From NCBI GenBank assembly GCA_016712565.1, contig JADJQU010000001.1, forward strand, positions 806,001-870,000: a stretch of DNA of 64,000 nt, written 5' to 3'. Positions within the stretch are counted from its first letter, which is position 1; every line of letters begins with the position of its first letter. This document shows, piece after piece, positions 30,772-39,023 of the stretch. Under the pieces are notes generated by a model. That model saw only the letters and a program-made list of their open reading frames with translations. It made no database searches and was not told where the DNA came from. The position numbers and the translations under genes were made by a program. This DNA is from Planctomycetota bacterium (lineage in GTDB: Bacteria; Planctomycetota; UBA1135; GCA-002686595).

Positions 30772-31545
30772 ATGCCGACGACGAACCCTCCCACCGCCCC
30801 GTCCGCGTCCGCGAGCAGGTCCGGCCCGCCCCTGGGCGGGGAATCCCCGCGATCCCAGGCCGGCCGTCGGCGCGCCGCGGCGCTGGCGCTGCTGCTCCTG
30901 ATCCCCCTGCCTTCCCTGGGGATTGCCAGCGAGATGATCTGGTTCCAAGGGACCCTGGGCCTCTTGATCCTGGGGGCCACGAAGGTGGGCATCCTGGCCC
31001 TGCCGTGGCTGTGGTCCGTTTTCGTGGACCGCACGCCGCCGGCCCTGGCTCGACCGAGCCGCGCGGCCCTGGGCCTGGGCCTGGGGCTCTCCACAGGTCT
31101 CGTGGGGGCCGCCGCCGTGGTGCTGGGCTACTGGTTCCTGCTGCGGGATCGCATCGATCCCAGCACCGTGCGGGAAATGGCGCGGGCCAACCACATGCTG
31201 GAGCCGCGCGTCTTCCTCGCCGTGGCGGTCTACATCTGCCTGCTCAATTCCCTGCTGGAGGAGTACGTCTGGCGCTGGTTCGTCTACCGCCAGTTCGAGG
31301 TCCTCGCGCCCCGTCCCCTGGCGGTGGTGCTGGCCGCCCTCGGTTTCACGCTGCACCACTCCCTGATCCTCGCCACCCAGTTCGGGGCGGAGCTGTGCTG
31401 GATCGGGTCCCTGGCCGTGTTCACGGCCGGCGTCGCCTGGTCGTGGCTCTTCGCGCGCACGCGCTCGGTCTGGTGCGGATGGATCAGCCACGCCCTGGTC
31501 GACGTGGCGGTCTTCTGGGCCGCCTGGCGGATCCTGTTCGGCTAG
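30772..31545 (+). CDS. CPBP family intramembrane metalloprotease
   Basis: 257 residues, about eight hydrophobic segments. The three CPBP/Abi signatures are seen: NSLLEEYVWRWFVYRQFE (EExxxR type), GFTLHHSLILA (FxxxH type) and ISHALVDVAVFW (HxxxD/N). These residues coordinate the catalytic metal in Rce1-type proteases. Bacterial members act on prenylated or signal-like peptides or in bacteriocin immunity. No bacteriocin gene is near. The stop codon overlaps that of the convergent VIT1 gene within the single palindrome CTAG at 31542-31545. Confidence 0.85.
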   Translation: MPTTNPPTAPSASASRSGPPLGGESPRSQAGRRRAAALALLLLIPLPSLGIASEMIWFQGTLGLLILGATKVGILALPWLWSVFVDRTPPALARPSRAALGLGLGLSTGLVGAAAVVLGYWFLLRDRIDPSTVREMARANHMLEPRVFLAVAVYICLLNSLLEEYVWRWFVYRQFEVLAPRPLAVVLAALGFTLHHSLILATQFGAELCWIGSLAVFTAGVAWSWLFARTRSVWCGWISHALVDVAVFWAAWRILFG

Positions 31546-32585
31546 CCCGTCGCCACGCCGAACAGGCGCCCGACGCCGTAGGTGGCGGCGGCCGCGGCGC
31601 CGCCGATCAGGGCCAGGCGCGCGCCGCTCCACAGCGCCGACTTGCCGGTGAAGAAGGAAAGCAGCGCTCCCACGCCGAACAGGGCGCCGGCGGCCGTGGC
31701 GCCAGAGGCCCAGAGGCCCGCGGGGCCCTCGAGGACCCACAGGGGCACGAGGGGCAGCAGGGCTCCGAGGGCGAAGGCCAGGAAGGACCACAAGGCCGCA
31801 CCCAGGGGCGAGGCAAGCCCCGAGGGATCGAGGCCGAGCTCGTCGCGGGCCAGGGTGTCCAGGGCGTGCTCCGGGTCGGACATGAGGGAACGGGCCAATT
31901 CCGCGGCCTGCGCGGGGGTCAAGCCGCGCGCGCGGTAGATCGTCGCCAGCTCGGCCTCCTCCTCCTCCGGGTACAGGGCCAGCTCGGCGCGTTCCAGGCC
32001 GATCTGGTGCTGGAACAGTTCCCGTTGGGAGCGCACGGAGATGTACTCGCCCGCGGCCATGGACGAGGCGCCGGCAAGCAAACCCGCCAGGCCGGCGATC
32101 ACCAGGGTCCGCGGATCGGCGTTGGCTCCGCTGACGCCCAGGATCAGGCTCGCGTTGGAGACGATGCCGTCGCTGACCCCGAAGACCGCCGCCCGCAGGT
32201 TGGAGCCCTGATCGGCGCTGCGATGGCGCCCGGCCTCCTGTTCGGGGCCGCCGTGGCCCGGGGCGGCCGCGCCCGGGCGGGCGCCGAAGTAGGAAAGGCC
32301 GCGGACTTTGCGCGCCGCCAGAACCGCGCGCATGCGCCGGGCGCCGAGGCGCCGCGACAGGGCCGCCACCACGCGGGTCGAGGCGGCGGGACGGAACGGC
32401 GGCGCCGCGGCGGGACCGCCCGCCCGCGCCTCCCAGATCGCGGCCTGGCCTTCGGCGGCCAGGGCCAGTTCCGCGAACAGGGCGCGGGCGCCCGGGTCCC
32501 TCTCGCTCTCGGCCAGGACGCGGTAGAGATAGGCCGACTCCAGCTCTTCGTTCCGGTGCTGGATCTCCACGGTTCCGCTCGACAT
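31542..32585 (-). CDS. VIT1/CCC1 family metal transporter with N-terminal ferritin-like region
   Basis: 347 residues from ATG 32585. The N-terminal 110 residues (RNEELESAYLYRVLAESERD, ALFAELALAAEGQAAIWEAR) are helical and resemble the rubrerythrin/ferritin-like domain fused to many bacterial VIT1 homologues, although the usual Glu-xx-His pairs are degenerate. The transporter domain begins LRAAVFGVSDGIVSNASLIL, followed by GASSMAAGEYISVRSQRELF and a cytoplasmic metal-binding helical region rich in Glu (LYPEEEEAEL). Five membrane segments are visible. Iron or manganese export is the expected role. Confidence 0.85.
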   Translation of the reverse strand: MSSGTVEIQHRNEELESAYLYRVLAESERDPGARALFAELALAAEGQAAIWEARAGGPAAAPPFRPAASTRVVAALSRRLGARRMRAVLAARKVRGLSYFGARPGAAAPGHGGPEQEAGRHRSADQGSNLRAAVFGVSDGIVSNASLILGVSGANADPRTLVIAGLAGLLAGASSMAAGEYISVRSQRELFQHQIGLERAELALYPEEEEAELATIYRARGLTPAQAAELARSLMSDPEHALDTLARDELGLDPSGLASPLGAALWSFLAFALGALLPLVPLWVLEGPAGLWASGATAAGALFGVGALLSFFTGKSALWSGARLALIGGAAAAATYGVGRLFGVATG

Positions 32586-32718
32586 GGCCCAGAGCATACG
32601 GCCGTCCGGGGCGGGCCGTCCGTCCACGAGCGGGAGCCCGGCTCCGCGGAGCCTTGGGTTCGTCGTGGCGCGGGAGCGCCGGGCAATGCACACTCACGGC
32701 CCACATGGCGGCAGGGGC

Positions 32719-33534
32719 ATGGCGGCACGGACGGCACTGATCACCGGCGGCGCGGGCGGCATCGGCGCCGCCGTGGCGCGCAGGCTCTCCCGGGCGGGGA
32801 TGTTCGCCCTGGTGGCCGGCCGCGATCCAGAGAAGCTCGGGACCGTGGTGGGGGAGATCGTCGCCGCCGGCGGGCGGGCCGCCCCCGTGCGGCTCGACCT
32901 GGAGGATTCCCGCTCCGTCGCGGGCGTGCGGGAGGCCGTGGCCGCCGCCGGCCAGGACCCCGACGCGCTCGACGCCCTGGTCAACGTGGCGGGCATCGCC
33001 ATCAGCGCGCCCCTGTTCGCGAGCGACATTTCCTCGCGCCTGTTCGAGCGCCACCTGGTGGTCAATTTTCACGGCCCCCGGGCCCTGATCGAGTCTTTCG
33101 CCCCCGCCATGGGCCTGCGAGGGACGGGGCGCATCGTGAACGTGGCCTCGTCGGCGGGCCTGCGCGGCTACGCCTATACCGCGGCCTACTGCGCTTCCAA
33201 GCACGCCCTGATCGGCTACGTGCGAGCCGCGGCCCTGGAGCTCGCCGGCAGCGGCGTGGCGATCTCCGCCGTCTGCCCGCACTTCGTGGATTCGCCCCTG
33301 ACCGACGCTTCGGTCCGGCGCATCGTCGAGAAGACCGGGCGCACGCCGGAAGAGGCGCGCGCGTTCCTGGCCTCCCAGAATCCGGGCGGCCGCCTGATCG
33401 CCTGCGAGGAGGTGGCCGAGGTGGTCCTCACGTTGATCGAGGGGGACGAGAACGGGACGATCCTCGAACTCGACGGCGCCCGCGTGCTGCGCGTGGAGGG
33501 GCCCGTCACCAAGCCGTTGCGCAAGAAGGAGTGA
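32719..33534 (+). CDS. Short-chain dehydrogenase/reductase (SDR)
   Basis: 271 residues from ATG 32719. Cofactor site TGGAGGIGAAVARRL, structural NVAGIAIS, catalytic Ser in NVASSAGLRG and the YCASK pair (about residues 157-161) make this a classical SDR. The position at the head of a gene set with RidA, enoyl-CoA hydratase, acyl-CoA dehydrogenase and aryl-CoA ligase suggests a 3-hydroxyacyl-CoA or alicyclic hydroxy-CoA dehydrogenase. That role is inferred only from context. An alternative ATG at 32686 exists. The next gene begins 4 bp after its stop, so they form an operon. Confidence 0.85.
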   Translation: MAARTALITGGAGGIGAAVARRLSRAGMFALVAGRDPEKLGTVVGEIVAAGGRAAPVRLDLEDSRSVAGVREAVAAAGQDPDALDALVNVAGIAISAPLFASDISSRLFERHLVVNFHGPRALIESFAPAMGLRGTGRIVNVASSAGLRGYAYTAAYCASKHALIGYVRAAALELAGSGVAISAVCPHFVDSPLTDASVRRIVEKTGRTPEEARAFLASQNPGGRLIACEEVAEVVLTLIEGDENGTILELDGARVLRVEGPVTKPLRKKE

Positions 33535-33538
33535 GCCC

Positions 33539-33949
33539 GTGAGCCAGTTCCAGATCATCCAACCGGCCGGGTGGAAGTCGCCCCGGGGATACGCCAACGG
33601 CGTGGCGGCGCCGCTCTCGGGCCGGACCCTGTACATCGCCGGCCAGGTGGCCTGGGACGCGCAGCAGCGCCTCGTGGGCGGGCAGGATTTCACGGCCCAG
33701 TTCCGCCAGGCCCTGGCCAACGTCGCGGCCGTGCTCGCCGCGGCGGGCGGGGCGGGCACGCACCTGGTGCGGGTCACCGTCTACGTGACCGACAAGCGGG
33801 CCTACCTGGCCTCGACCAAGGCCGTGGGCGCCGCCTGGCGCGAAATCCTCGGGCCCTGGTATCCGGCCATGACCCTGGTGGAGGTGGCCGCGCTGCTGGA
33901 GGAGGGCGCCCTGGTGGAGATCGAGGCGACCGCCGTGCTCCCGCAGTAG
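33539..33949 (+). CDS. RidA family protein (enamine/imine deaminase)
   Basis: 136 residues from GTG 33539. The RidA/YjgF/UK114 fold is shown by FTAQFRQALANVAAVLAAAG, HLVRVTVYVTDKRAYLAS and LVEVAALLEEGALVEIEATA. The last takes the place of the usual RxxVxVxxLP...VEIE segment, but with Glu-Val-Ala-Ala where canonical RidA has the substrate-binding Arg before VEIE-like strands, so its substrate may be unusual. RidA-like proteins are regular members of 2-aminobenzoyl-CoA clusters, where a ring-derived enamine must be hydrolysed to release ammonia. It sits directly after the SDR and 1 bp before the next small gene. Confidence 0.83.
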   Translation: MSQFQIIQPAGWKSPRGYANGVAAPLSGRTLYIAGQVAWDAQQRLVGGQDFTAQFRQALANVAAVLAAAGGAGTHLVRVTVYVTDKRAYLASTKAVGAAWREILGPWYPAMTLVEVAALLEEGALVEIEATAVLPQ

Positions 33950-33950
33950 G

Positions 33951-34364
33951 ATGGCTCTCCCCACCATGGCCAAGAACACTCAATCCAGCCTGCTCGCCCA
34001 GGTCCTCGATCCCCTGGTCGTGCGCCAGTTGCGCGCGCGCCTCGAACAGGTGCGCGTGCAGCGCGCCAACCGCATGCGCCAGGCCCAGGCCCGGGTGCTG
34101 CAGTTGGAGGAGGACATCGCCCGCGTGGCCCTGCTGTCCCGCTCGGTGACCGAGCTGTGCCTCAAGAAGGGCCTGTTCACGAAGCGCGAGCTGGCGGAGC
34201 AACTGGTGGCCACGGACATCGTCGACGGGGCCCTGGACTTCGGCCTCGACCCCGCACTGGCGCTCCCGGGGGAAGAGCTGCTGCGCGAGGAAGCCTCCGC
34301 GCGGCCCGCCCGGGCCAAGCGCAGCCGATCGAAGCCCGCGCCCGGCAAGGCGAAGCGCAAGTAG
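33951..34364 (+). CDS. Small coiled-coil protein of unknown function
   Basis: 137 residues from ATG 33951, or 132 from ATG 33966. I do not recognise a family. Residues about 20-60 (LVVRQLRARLEQVRVQRANR then MRQAQARVLQLEEDIARVAL) are strongly helical with heptad-like Leu/Val spacing. A second part (KKGLFTKRELAEQLVATDIVD) looks like a short helical hairpin. The C-terminus is a basic, lysine/arginine/alanine tail (RAKRSRSKPAPGKAKRK) of the kind that contacts nucleic acid. It lies in an operon between RidA and enoyl-CoA hydratase, but nothing in it suggests an enzyme. Confidence 0.6.
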   Translation: MALPTMAKNTQSSLLAQVLDPLVVRQLRARLEQVRVQRANRMRQAQARVLQLEEDIARVALLSRSVTELCLKKGLFTKRELAEQLVATDIVDGALDFGLDPALALPGEELLREEASARPARAKRSRSKPAPGKAKRK

Positions 34365-34377
34365 GAGTGCGCGCGCC

Positions 34378-35193
34378 ATGGACCCGCGCCACTTCCGCTA
34401 CAGCGAGGACTCGGGCGTCGCCGTGATCCGGCTCGATCGCCCCGAGCGGCTCAACGCGCTGACCTTCGATTCCTACGCCGAGCTGCGGGACACGTTCCGG
34501 CTGTTGCGGACGCGGGATTCCGTGCGCGCGGTGCTGCTCACGGGGACCGGCCGCGCCTTCTGCTCGGGCGGCGACGTGCGCGACATCATCGGCAAGCTGT
34601 TCGGCGTCTCCGACGCGGAGCTCCTGGCGTTCACGCGCATGACCTGCGACCTGATCGAGAACATGCGCCTTCTGGAAAAGCCCATCGTCGGCGCGCTCAA
34701 CGGCACCGTTTGCGGGGCCGGCGCGGTCATGGCGGCGGCCTGCGACGTGCGCGTGGCGAGCGAAGAGGCGAAGATCGCCTTCCTGTTCACCAAGGTCGGC
34801 CTGTGCGGCGCGGACATGGGGGCGGCCTGGCTCTTGCCGCGCATCGTGGGGCTGGGGCGGGCCAGCGAGCTTCTGATGTTCGGCGACTTCATCAGCGCCG
34901 CGCGGGCCCTGGAGATCGGGCTCTACAACAAGGTCGTGCCGGCGGCGCAGCTGGAGGCCGAGGCGCGCGCCTGGGCCGTGAAGCTGGCCGCGGGGCCTTC
35001 CATGGGCCTCGCCATGACGAAGCGCATGCTCAACCTGGAGGCCCACATGTCCCTGGAGCAGGCGCTTCAGACGGAGGGGTGGATCCAGGCCGAGTGCATG
35101 GGACATCCCGACTATCGCGAGGCCTACGAGGCCTCCGTGGCGAAGCGCGCGCCCGACTTCACGAAGCACGGCGCCCTGGATCGGCTCTCGTGA
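34378..35193 (+). CDS. Enoyl-CoA hydratase/isomerase family protein
   Basis: 271 residues. The crotonase fold shows the two oxyanion-hole segments, GTGRAFCSGGDVRDI and NGTVCGAGAVMAAACDVRVA. One catalytic Glu position is replaced (GADMGAAWLLPRIVG), so the precise reaction may be hydration, isomerisation or ring-related hydrolysis. In the context of the neighbouring acyl-CoA dehydrogenase and aryl-CoA ligase, a role in the beta-oxidation-like steps after ring dearomatisation is likely. It begins 13 bp after the small coiled-coil gene and is followed after 10 bp by the acyl-CoA dehydrogenase gene. Confidence 0.86.
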   Translation: MDPRHFRYSEDSGVAVIRLDRPERLNALTFDSYAELRDTFRLLRTRDSVRAVLLTGTGRAFCSGGDVRDIIGKLFGVSDAELLAFTRMTCDLIENMRLLEKPIVGALNGTVCGAGAVMAAACDVRVASEEAKIAFLFTKVGLCGADMGAAWLLPRIVGLGRASELLMFGDFISAARALEIGLYNKVVPAAQLEAEARAWAVKLAAGPSMGLAMTKRMLNLEAHMSLEQALQTEGWIQAECMGHPDYREAYEASVAKRAPDFTKHGALDRLS

Positions 35194-35203
35194 GCGCCTC
35201 CCC

Positions 35204-36397
35204 ATGACCTCGGAGACCCCGAAGGCCCAAAAGGCCACCGAGGCCACGGAAACCACGGAGGCGCGGATCCTCGCGCGGCTCTCCCGGGAAGCGGACGAAC
35301 TCGGTCGCCAACACGCCGAGGAATTGCAGCGCCTGGACGAGACCCGCGGGGCGCGGCGCGCGCTCGAGCTGCTCGGCCAGGCCGGCCTCGCGGCCTGGAT
35401 GGTGCCCCGCGTCCACGGCGGCGCCGACGCCGGCCCCCTGTGCCCGCCGGAGACCATCAGCGTGCGCGCGGCCTGCGTGCTGCGCCAGTCCCTGGCCTAC
35501 CACTCGGCCATGCTCGACGTGATGCTGGTGATGCAGGGCCTGGGGTCGCTCGCCCTGGCGCGCTCCGCCGGTCCGGCCCTGGCGCGACAGTGGCTCGGGC
35601 CCGTGGCGCGCGCCGAGGCCTGCGCCGCCTTCGCCCTGACCGAGCCGGGCGCGGGCTCCTCGCTCACCGATGTGGCCCTGCGCGCCCGCCGCCACGGCGA
35701 CGCTTGGAGCCTGAATGGGCACAAGACCTTCATCTCGAACGCGGGCGTGGCGGACTTCTACAGCGTGCTCGCGCGCACGGCGGAGGAGCCGCGGGCTTTC
35801 AGCATGTTCTGCGTGCCGGCGAACGCGCCGGGCCTGCGCACCGAGCGTTTCGAAGTGCTCGGACCCCACCCGATCGGCGACGTGTACTTCGAGGACGTGC
35901 GCGTCCCGGACAGCTCGCGCCTGGGGGCGGAGGGCGCCGGACTGGAGCTCGCGCTGGCGGTGCTGGCGCGCATGCGCACGTCCGTGGCCGCGGCCGCCAA
36001 CGGCTTCGCGCGCCGGGCCTGCGACGAGTCCCGACGCCATTTGTCGACCCGCGAACAATTCGGCAAGCCCCTGTCCGCCTTCCAGGGCCTGTCCTTCGAC
36101 GTGGCCGAAATGGACACGCGGCTGCGCGCCGCGGAACTGCTGGTGGACGAGGCCGCCCTGGTCGTCGATCGCGGCGGCGAGGGGACCCTCGAAGTGGCGC
36201 GCGCCAAGCTCTTCGCCACCGAAAACGCGGGCTGGGTCTGCGATCGCGCCGTGCAGCACTTCGGCGGCCTGGGCGTCAAGCGCGGCAGCGCCGTCGAGGC
36301 CCTGTATCGCGACGTGCGCGCCCTGCGCATCTACGAGGGCTCCAGCGAAGTCCAGAAGTTGATCCTCGCCAAGGAGCTGTTCCGCCGCAGCACCTGA
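35204..36397 (+). CDS. Acyl-CoA dehydrogenase
   Basis: 397 residues. FAD-binding segment FALTEPGAGSSLTDVALRA, then WSLNGHKTFISNAGVADFY, and the C-terminal RDVRALRIYEGSSEVQKLIL signature are characteristic. A first helical domain of about 120 residues (AEELQRLDETRGARRALELL) is complete, so the length is normal. The flavoenzyme would transfer electrons to ETF, and no etfAB genes are in the window. It is the fifth gene of the SDR-RidA-coiled coil-hydratase run with short spacings throughout. An unusual Pro-poor, Thr/Glu-rich opening (TSETPKAQKATEATETTEA) is not part of the fold. Confidence 0.88.
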   Translation: MTSETPKAQKATEATETTEARILARLSREADELGRQHAEELQRLDETRGARRALELLGQAGLAAWMVPRVHGGADAGPLCPPETISVRAACVLRQSLAYHSAMLDVMLVMQGLGSLALARSAGPALARQWLGPVARAEACAAFALTEPGAGSSLTDVALRARRHGDAWSLNGHKTFISNAGVADFYSVLARTAEEPRAFSMFCVPANAPGLRTERFEVLGPHPIGDVYFEDVRVPDSSRLGAEGAGLELALAVLARMRTSVAAAANGFARRACDESRRHLSTREQFGKPLSAFQGLSFDVAEMDTRLRAAELLVDEAALVVDRGGEGTLEVARAKLFATENAGWVCDRAVQHFGGLGVKRGSAVEALYRDVRALRIYEGSSEVQKLILAKELFRRST

Positions 36398-36420
36398 GGT
36401 GCCGCCGTCCTTTCCACGCC

Positions 36421-36780
36421 ATGGCCAAATTCCAAAAACACGTATTCGTCTGCGCCAACGAGCGCTCGGCCGAGGACCCGCGCGGGTCGTGCAAGGCGCG
36501 CGGCGCCGAGGCCGTGCTGGCCGCCTTCAAGGAGCAGCTCGTCGAGGCCGGATTCAAGCGCGTGATCCGCCCCAACAAGGCCGGCTGCCTCGACCAGTGC
36601 GCCCACGGCGTGTGCATGGTCGTGTACCCCGACGCCGTCTGGTACGGCGGCGTGACCGCCGGGGACGTGCCGGAGATCATCGAGAAGCACCTGATTCGCG
36701 GTGAAATCGTCCAGCGGCTCCTGATCCCCGACGACAAGCTCACCGGCCTGGACCCCGCGCGGCAGGGGAAGCCGGCCTAG
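36421..36780 (+). CDS. Thioredoxin-fold 2Fe-2S ferredoxin
   Basis: 119 residues from ATG 36421. KHVFVCANERSAEDPRGSC provides two cysteines and NKAGCLDQCAHGVCMVVYPD provides the second set, the spacing of the thioredoxin-like [2Fe-2S] ferredoxin family (as in Clostridium pasteurianum and Aquifex 2Fe-2S proteins). GVCMVVYPDAVWYGGVTAGD and VPEIIEKHLIRGEIVQRLL complete the fold. Ferredoxins of this type are widespread and their partners are rarely known. It is placed 23 bp after the acyl-CoA dehydrogenase and 5 bp before the kynureninase-like gene, so it belongs to the same transcript. It might feed electrons to an oxygenase of the cluster, but the fused monooxygenase uses NAD(P)H, so this is open. 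Confidence 0.85.
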   Translation: MAKFQKHVFVCANERSAEDPRGSCKARGAEAVLAAFKEQLVEAGFKRVIRPNKAGCLDQCAHGVCMVVYPDAVWYGGVTAGDVPEIIEKHLIRGEIVQRLLIPDDKLTGLDPARQGKPA

Positions 36781-36785
36781 ACGCC

Positions 36786-38045
36786 ATGAACCTCGCACAG
36801 GCGACGCAGTTGGCCGCCGGCCACGATCCGGAGGTCTGGCGCAAGGAGTTTCCGATCCTCGCAGAGACCACGTACCTGGTGACCCACTCCCTGGGCGCCA
36901 TGCCGCGCGGTGTGTACGCGAAGCTCCAGGCCTACGCCGACCAGTGGGCCACCCGCGGCGTCCGCGCCTGGGCCGAGGGCTGGTGGGATTCGCCGCTCAG
37001 CGTGGGCAACGTGCTCGGCCAGCTGATGAACGCGCCCGCGGGTTCGGTGGTGATGCACCAGAACGTCTCGGTGATCGAGAGCCTGGTGGCCTCGTGCCTC
37101 GATTTCTCCGGCCCGCGCAAGCGCGTGGTCTACGACGACCAGAATTTCCCCACGAACATGTACGTGTGGGAGGGCGCGCGCCAGGGAGCCGAGATCGTCT
37201 GCCTGCCGTCCAAGGGCCGCCTGGGCGTGCCCCTGCGCTCCAGGCCATCGACGAGCGCACGCTGATCGTCCCCATCAGTCACGTGTGCTTCCGCAACTCC
37301 TACAAGCACGACGCCCTGGCGGTCTGTCGGCGCGCGCGCGAGGTCGGCGCCCTGGTACTCCTGGACACCTACCAGTCCCTGGGCACGGTGCCCGTCGACG
37401 TCCAGGCCCTGGGCGTGGACATGGTCTGCGGCGGCTCGGTGAAATGGCTTTGCGGCGGTCCCGGGGCGGGCTACCTCTACGTGCGCCCCGACCTGCTGGA
37501 GCGCCTGGAGCCTCGCATCACCGGCTGGGCCGCCCACGCGGCGCCCTTCGCCTTCGAGTTGGGAGCCCAGCGCTACGCACCCGGCCCGGCGCGGCTGCTG
37601 CACGGCTCGCCCGCGGTGCCGGCGCTGCTGGCGGCCACGGCGGGCTACGAGTTGATCGCCGCGGTGGGGGTGGAGCGCATCCGCGCCTGGTCCATCGTGC
37701 GCACCGAGGCCCTGCGCGAGGACCTGCTGGCGCGCGGCTTCGAAGTTCCCAGCCCCGCCGATCCCGAGAACCGCGGCGGCACCTTGACCGTCAGGCTCGC
37801 CCCCGGCGAGGACGGCACGGCGTTCGTCGCGGCCCTGGAGGAGCGCGGCATCCTGGTGGACCACCGGCCCGAGGCGGGACTGCGGGTCAGCCCGCACTTC
37901 TACACGCGCGGACGAGCTGAAGAGTTTCGCCGCCGCGCTCACGGAGCTGCGCACGCGGGCGGCTGGAAGCAACACCTGGGCGCGCGCAAGGCGGCGGCCT
38001 GGATCCAGGAGTGCGCCGAACCCATCGGCCCCGCCGACTCCTTAG
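36786..38045 (+). CDS. Kynureninase-like PLP-dependent enzyme (aminotransferase class V fold), two frameshifts
   Basis: ATG 36786. ETTYLVTHSLGAMPRGVYA and WWDSPLSVGNVLGQLMNAP start the fold, and VLLDTYQSLGTVPVDVQALG with CGGSVKWLCGGPGAGYLYV contains the PLP-linked Lys (SVKW). RGGTLTVRLAP and LRVSPHFYT are the C-terminal domain. The layout matches the kynureninase branch, which converts kynurenine to anthranilate plus alanine. Residues for strict substrate assignment cannot be checked by eye. Frame breaks: about 37238, where one base is missing between GVPL and LQAIDER, and about 37909-37911, where one extra G is present (YTR then DELKSFAAALTELRTR). After correction the protein ends at TAG 38045, about 420 residues. 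Confidence 0.76.
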
Positions 38046-38159
38046 GGCCCTCGGCCCGCGATCCGCGTTTGCCAAGGGAGTCCAAAGACGGGACACTGGG
38101 ATGTCCGTTCTTCCGCCGGGGCCGTCCACGGCTCGGCCATCCTCTCCGCAAGATCGACC

Positions 38160-39023
38160 ATGGCCCAACGCCTCGTTCTCGCTCTTCGAACTTGCGCCGG
38201 GAAGCTCGTGCTCTCCGCTACCGCATCCGCTCCCTCGGCCACCTTCTCGGTCGCCGACGAGCAGAGCGGGAGCCCGACCGCGCGGGAATTGACGGTGTTC
38301 CCGCCGGCGCTGTTCGAATCCACAGCCCAATCCAACGACTATCGCAAGGCCCTGGAGGCCTGGCGCAAGGTGGAGCACGCCGGCGTCCCGCGAGTGCTCG
38401 AGGTGCTCTCGCCCGCGCCCCGCACGATCCTGATGGTCAGCGAGGCGCCCCCGGCGAGTCGCTCAGCGTGGGCCAAGGCTCACCCGCGGCCCAGCCAGGC
38501 CGAGGTGGCGCGGATCGGGGTCTCGGCCCTGGCGGCCCTGGAGGCGGTGCACGGGAAGAAGCTCGTCCACGGCGACATCAAGCCGTCGACCCTGCACGTG
38601 CACGGGGGTGATCCCCAGTCGGAGGCCCTCTCCGTCCAACTGGTCGACGGAGGCGTCACGCCGGGTCTGTGGAACGCCAAGCACCTGGGCGACCGCACGG
38701 CCTTGATCGGCACGCCGTTCTACGCGCCCGTGGAGCAGTTCGGCGGCGAATCCCCCGACGTGTCCTCGGACATCTACAACCTGGCGGCGGTGCTGTTCGA
38801 ACTGGCCGCGGGCGTGCTGCCCTGGCCGGGCCGCTCGTTCCTGGAGATCTTCCAGGCCAAGCTCGACAAGCAGGCGCCTTCGATGAAGAAGCGCGCCCCC
38901 GATGTGGAGGTGGAGCCCGATTTCGAGATCGCGATCCAGCGCGGATTGTTCGCCGACAAGCGCCAGCGCTACGGGAGCACCGCGCCGTTCAAGGCGGCCC
39001 TGCAGCCCTTCGCCGGGAAATGA
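38160..39023 (+). CDS. Divergent serine/threonine-kinase-like protein
   Basis: 287 residues. The C-lobe of a Hanks-type kinase is recognisable: catalytic-loop HGDIKPS (137-143) in place of HRDLKPEN, metal-loop position DGG (163-165) in place of DFG, activation segment GTPFYAPVEQ (184-193), and DVSSDIYNLAAVLFELAAG. The N-lobe is short, and I find neither a glycine-rich loop nor a VAIK-type lysine in the first 100 residues. It may be a pseudokinase or an atypical ATP-binding protein. There is no membrane helix or sensor domain. The stop overlaps the start of the CoA ligase (ATGA), so it is translationally coupled to a catabolic enzyme, which is unusual for this family. Confidence 0.7.
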   Translation: MAQRLVLALRTCAGKLVLSATASAPSATFSVADEQSGSPTARELTVFPPALFESTAQSNDYRKALEAWRKVEHAGVPRVLEVLSPAPRTILMVSEAPPASRSAWAKAHPRPSQAEVARIGVSALAALEAVHGKKLVHGDIKPSTLHVHGGDPQSEALSVQLVDGGVTPGLWNAKHLGDRTALIGTPFYAPVEQFGGESPDVSSDIYNLAAVLFELAAGVLPWPGRSFLEIFQAKLDKQAPSMKKRAPDVEVEPDFEIAIQRGLFADKRQRYGSTAPFKAALQPFAGK

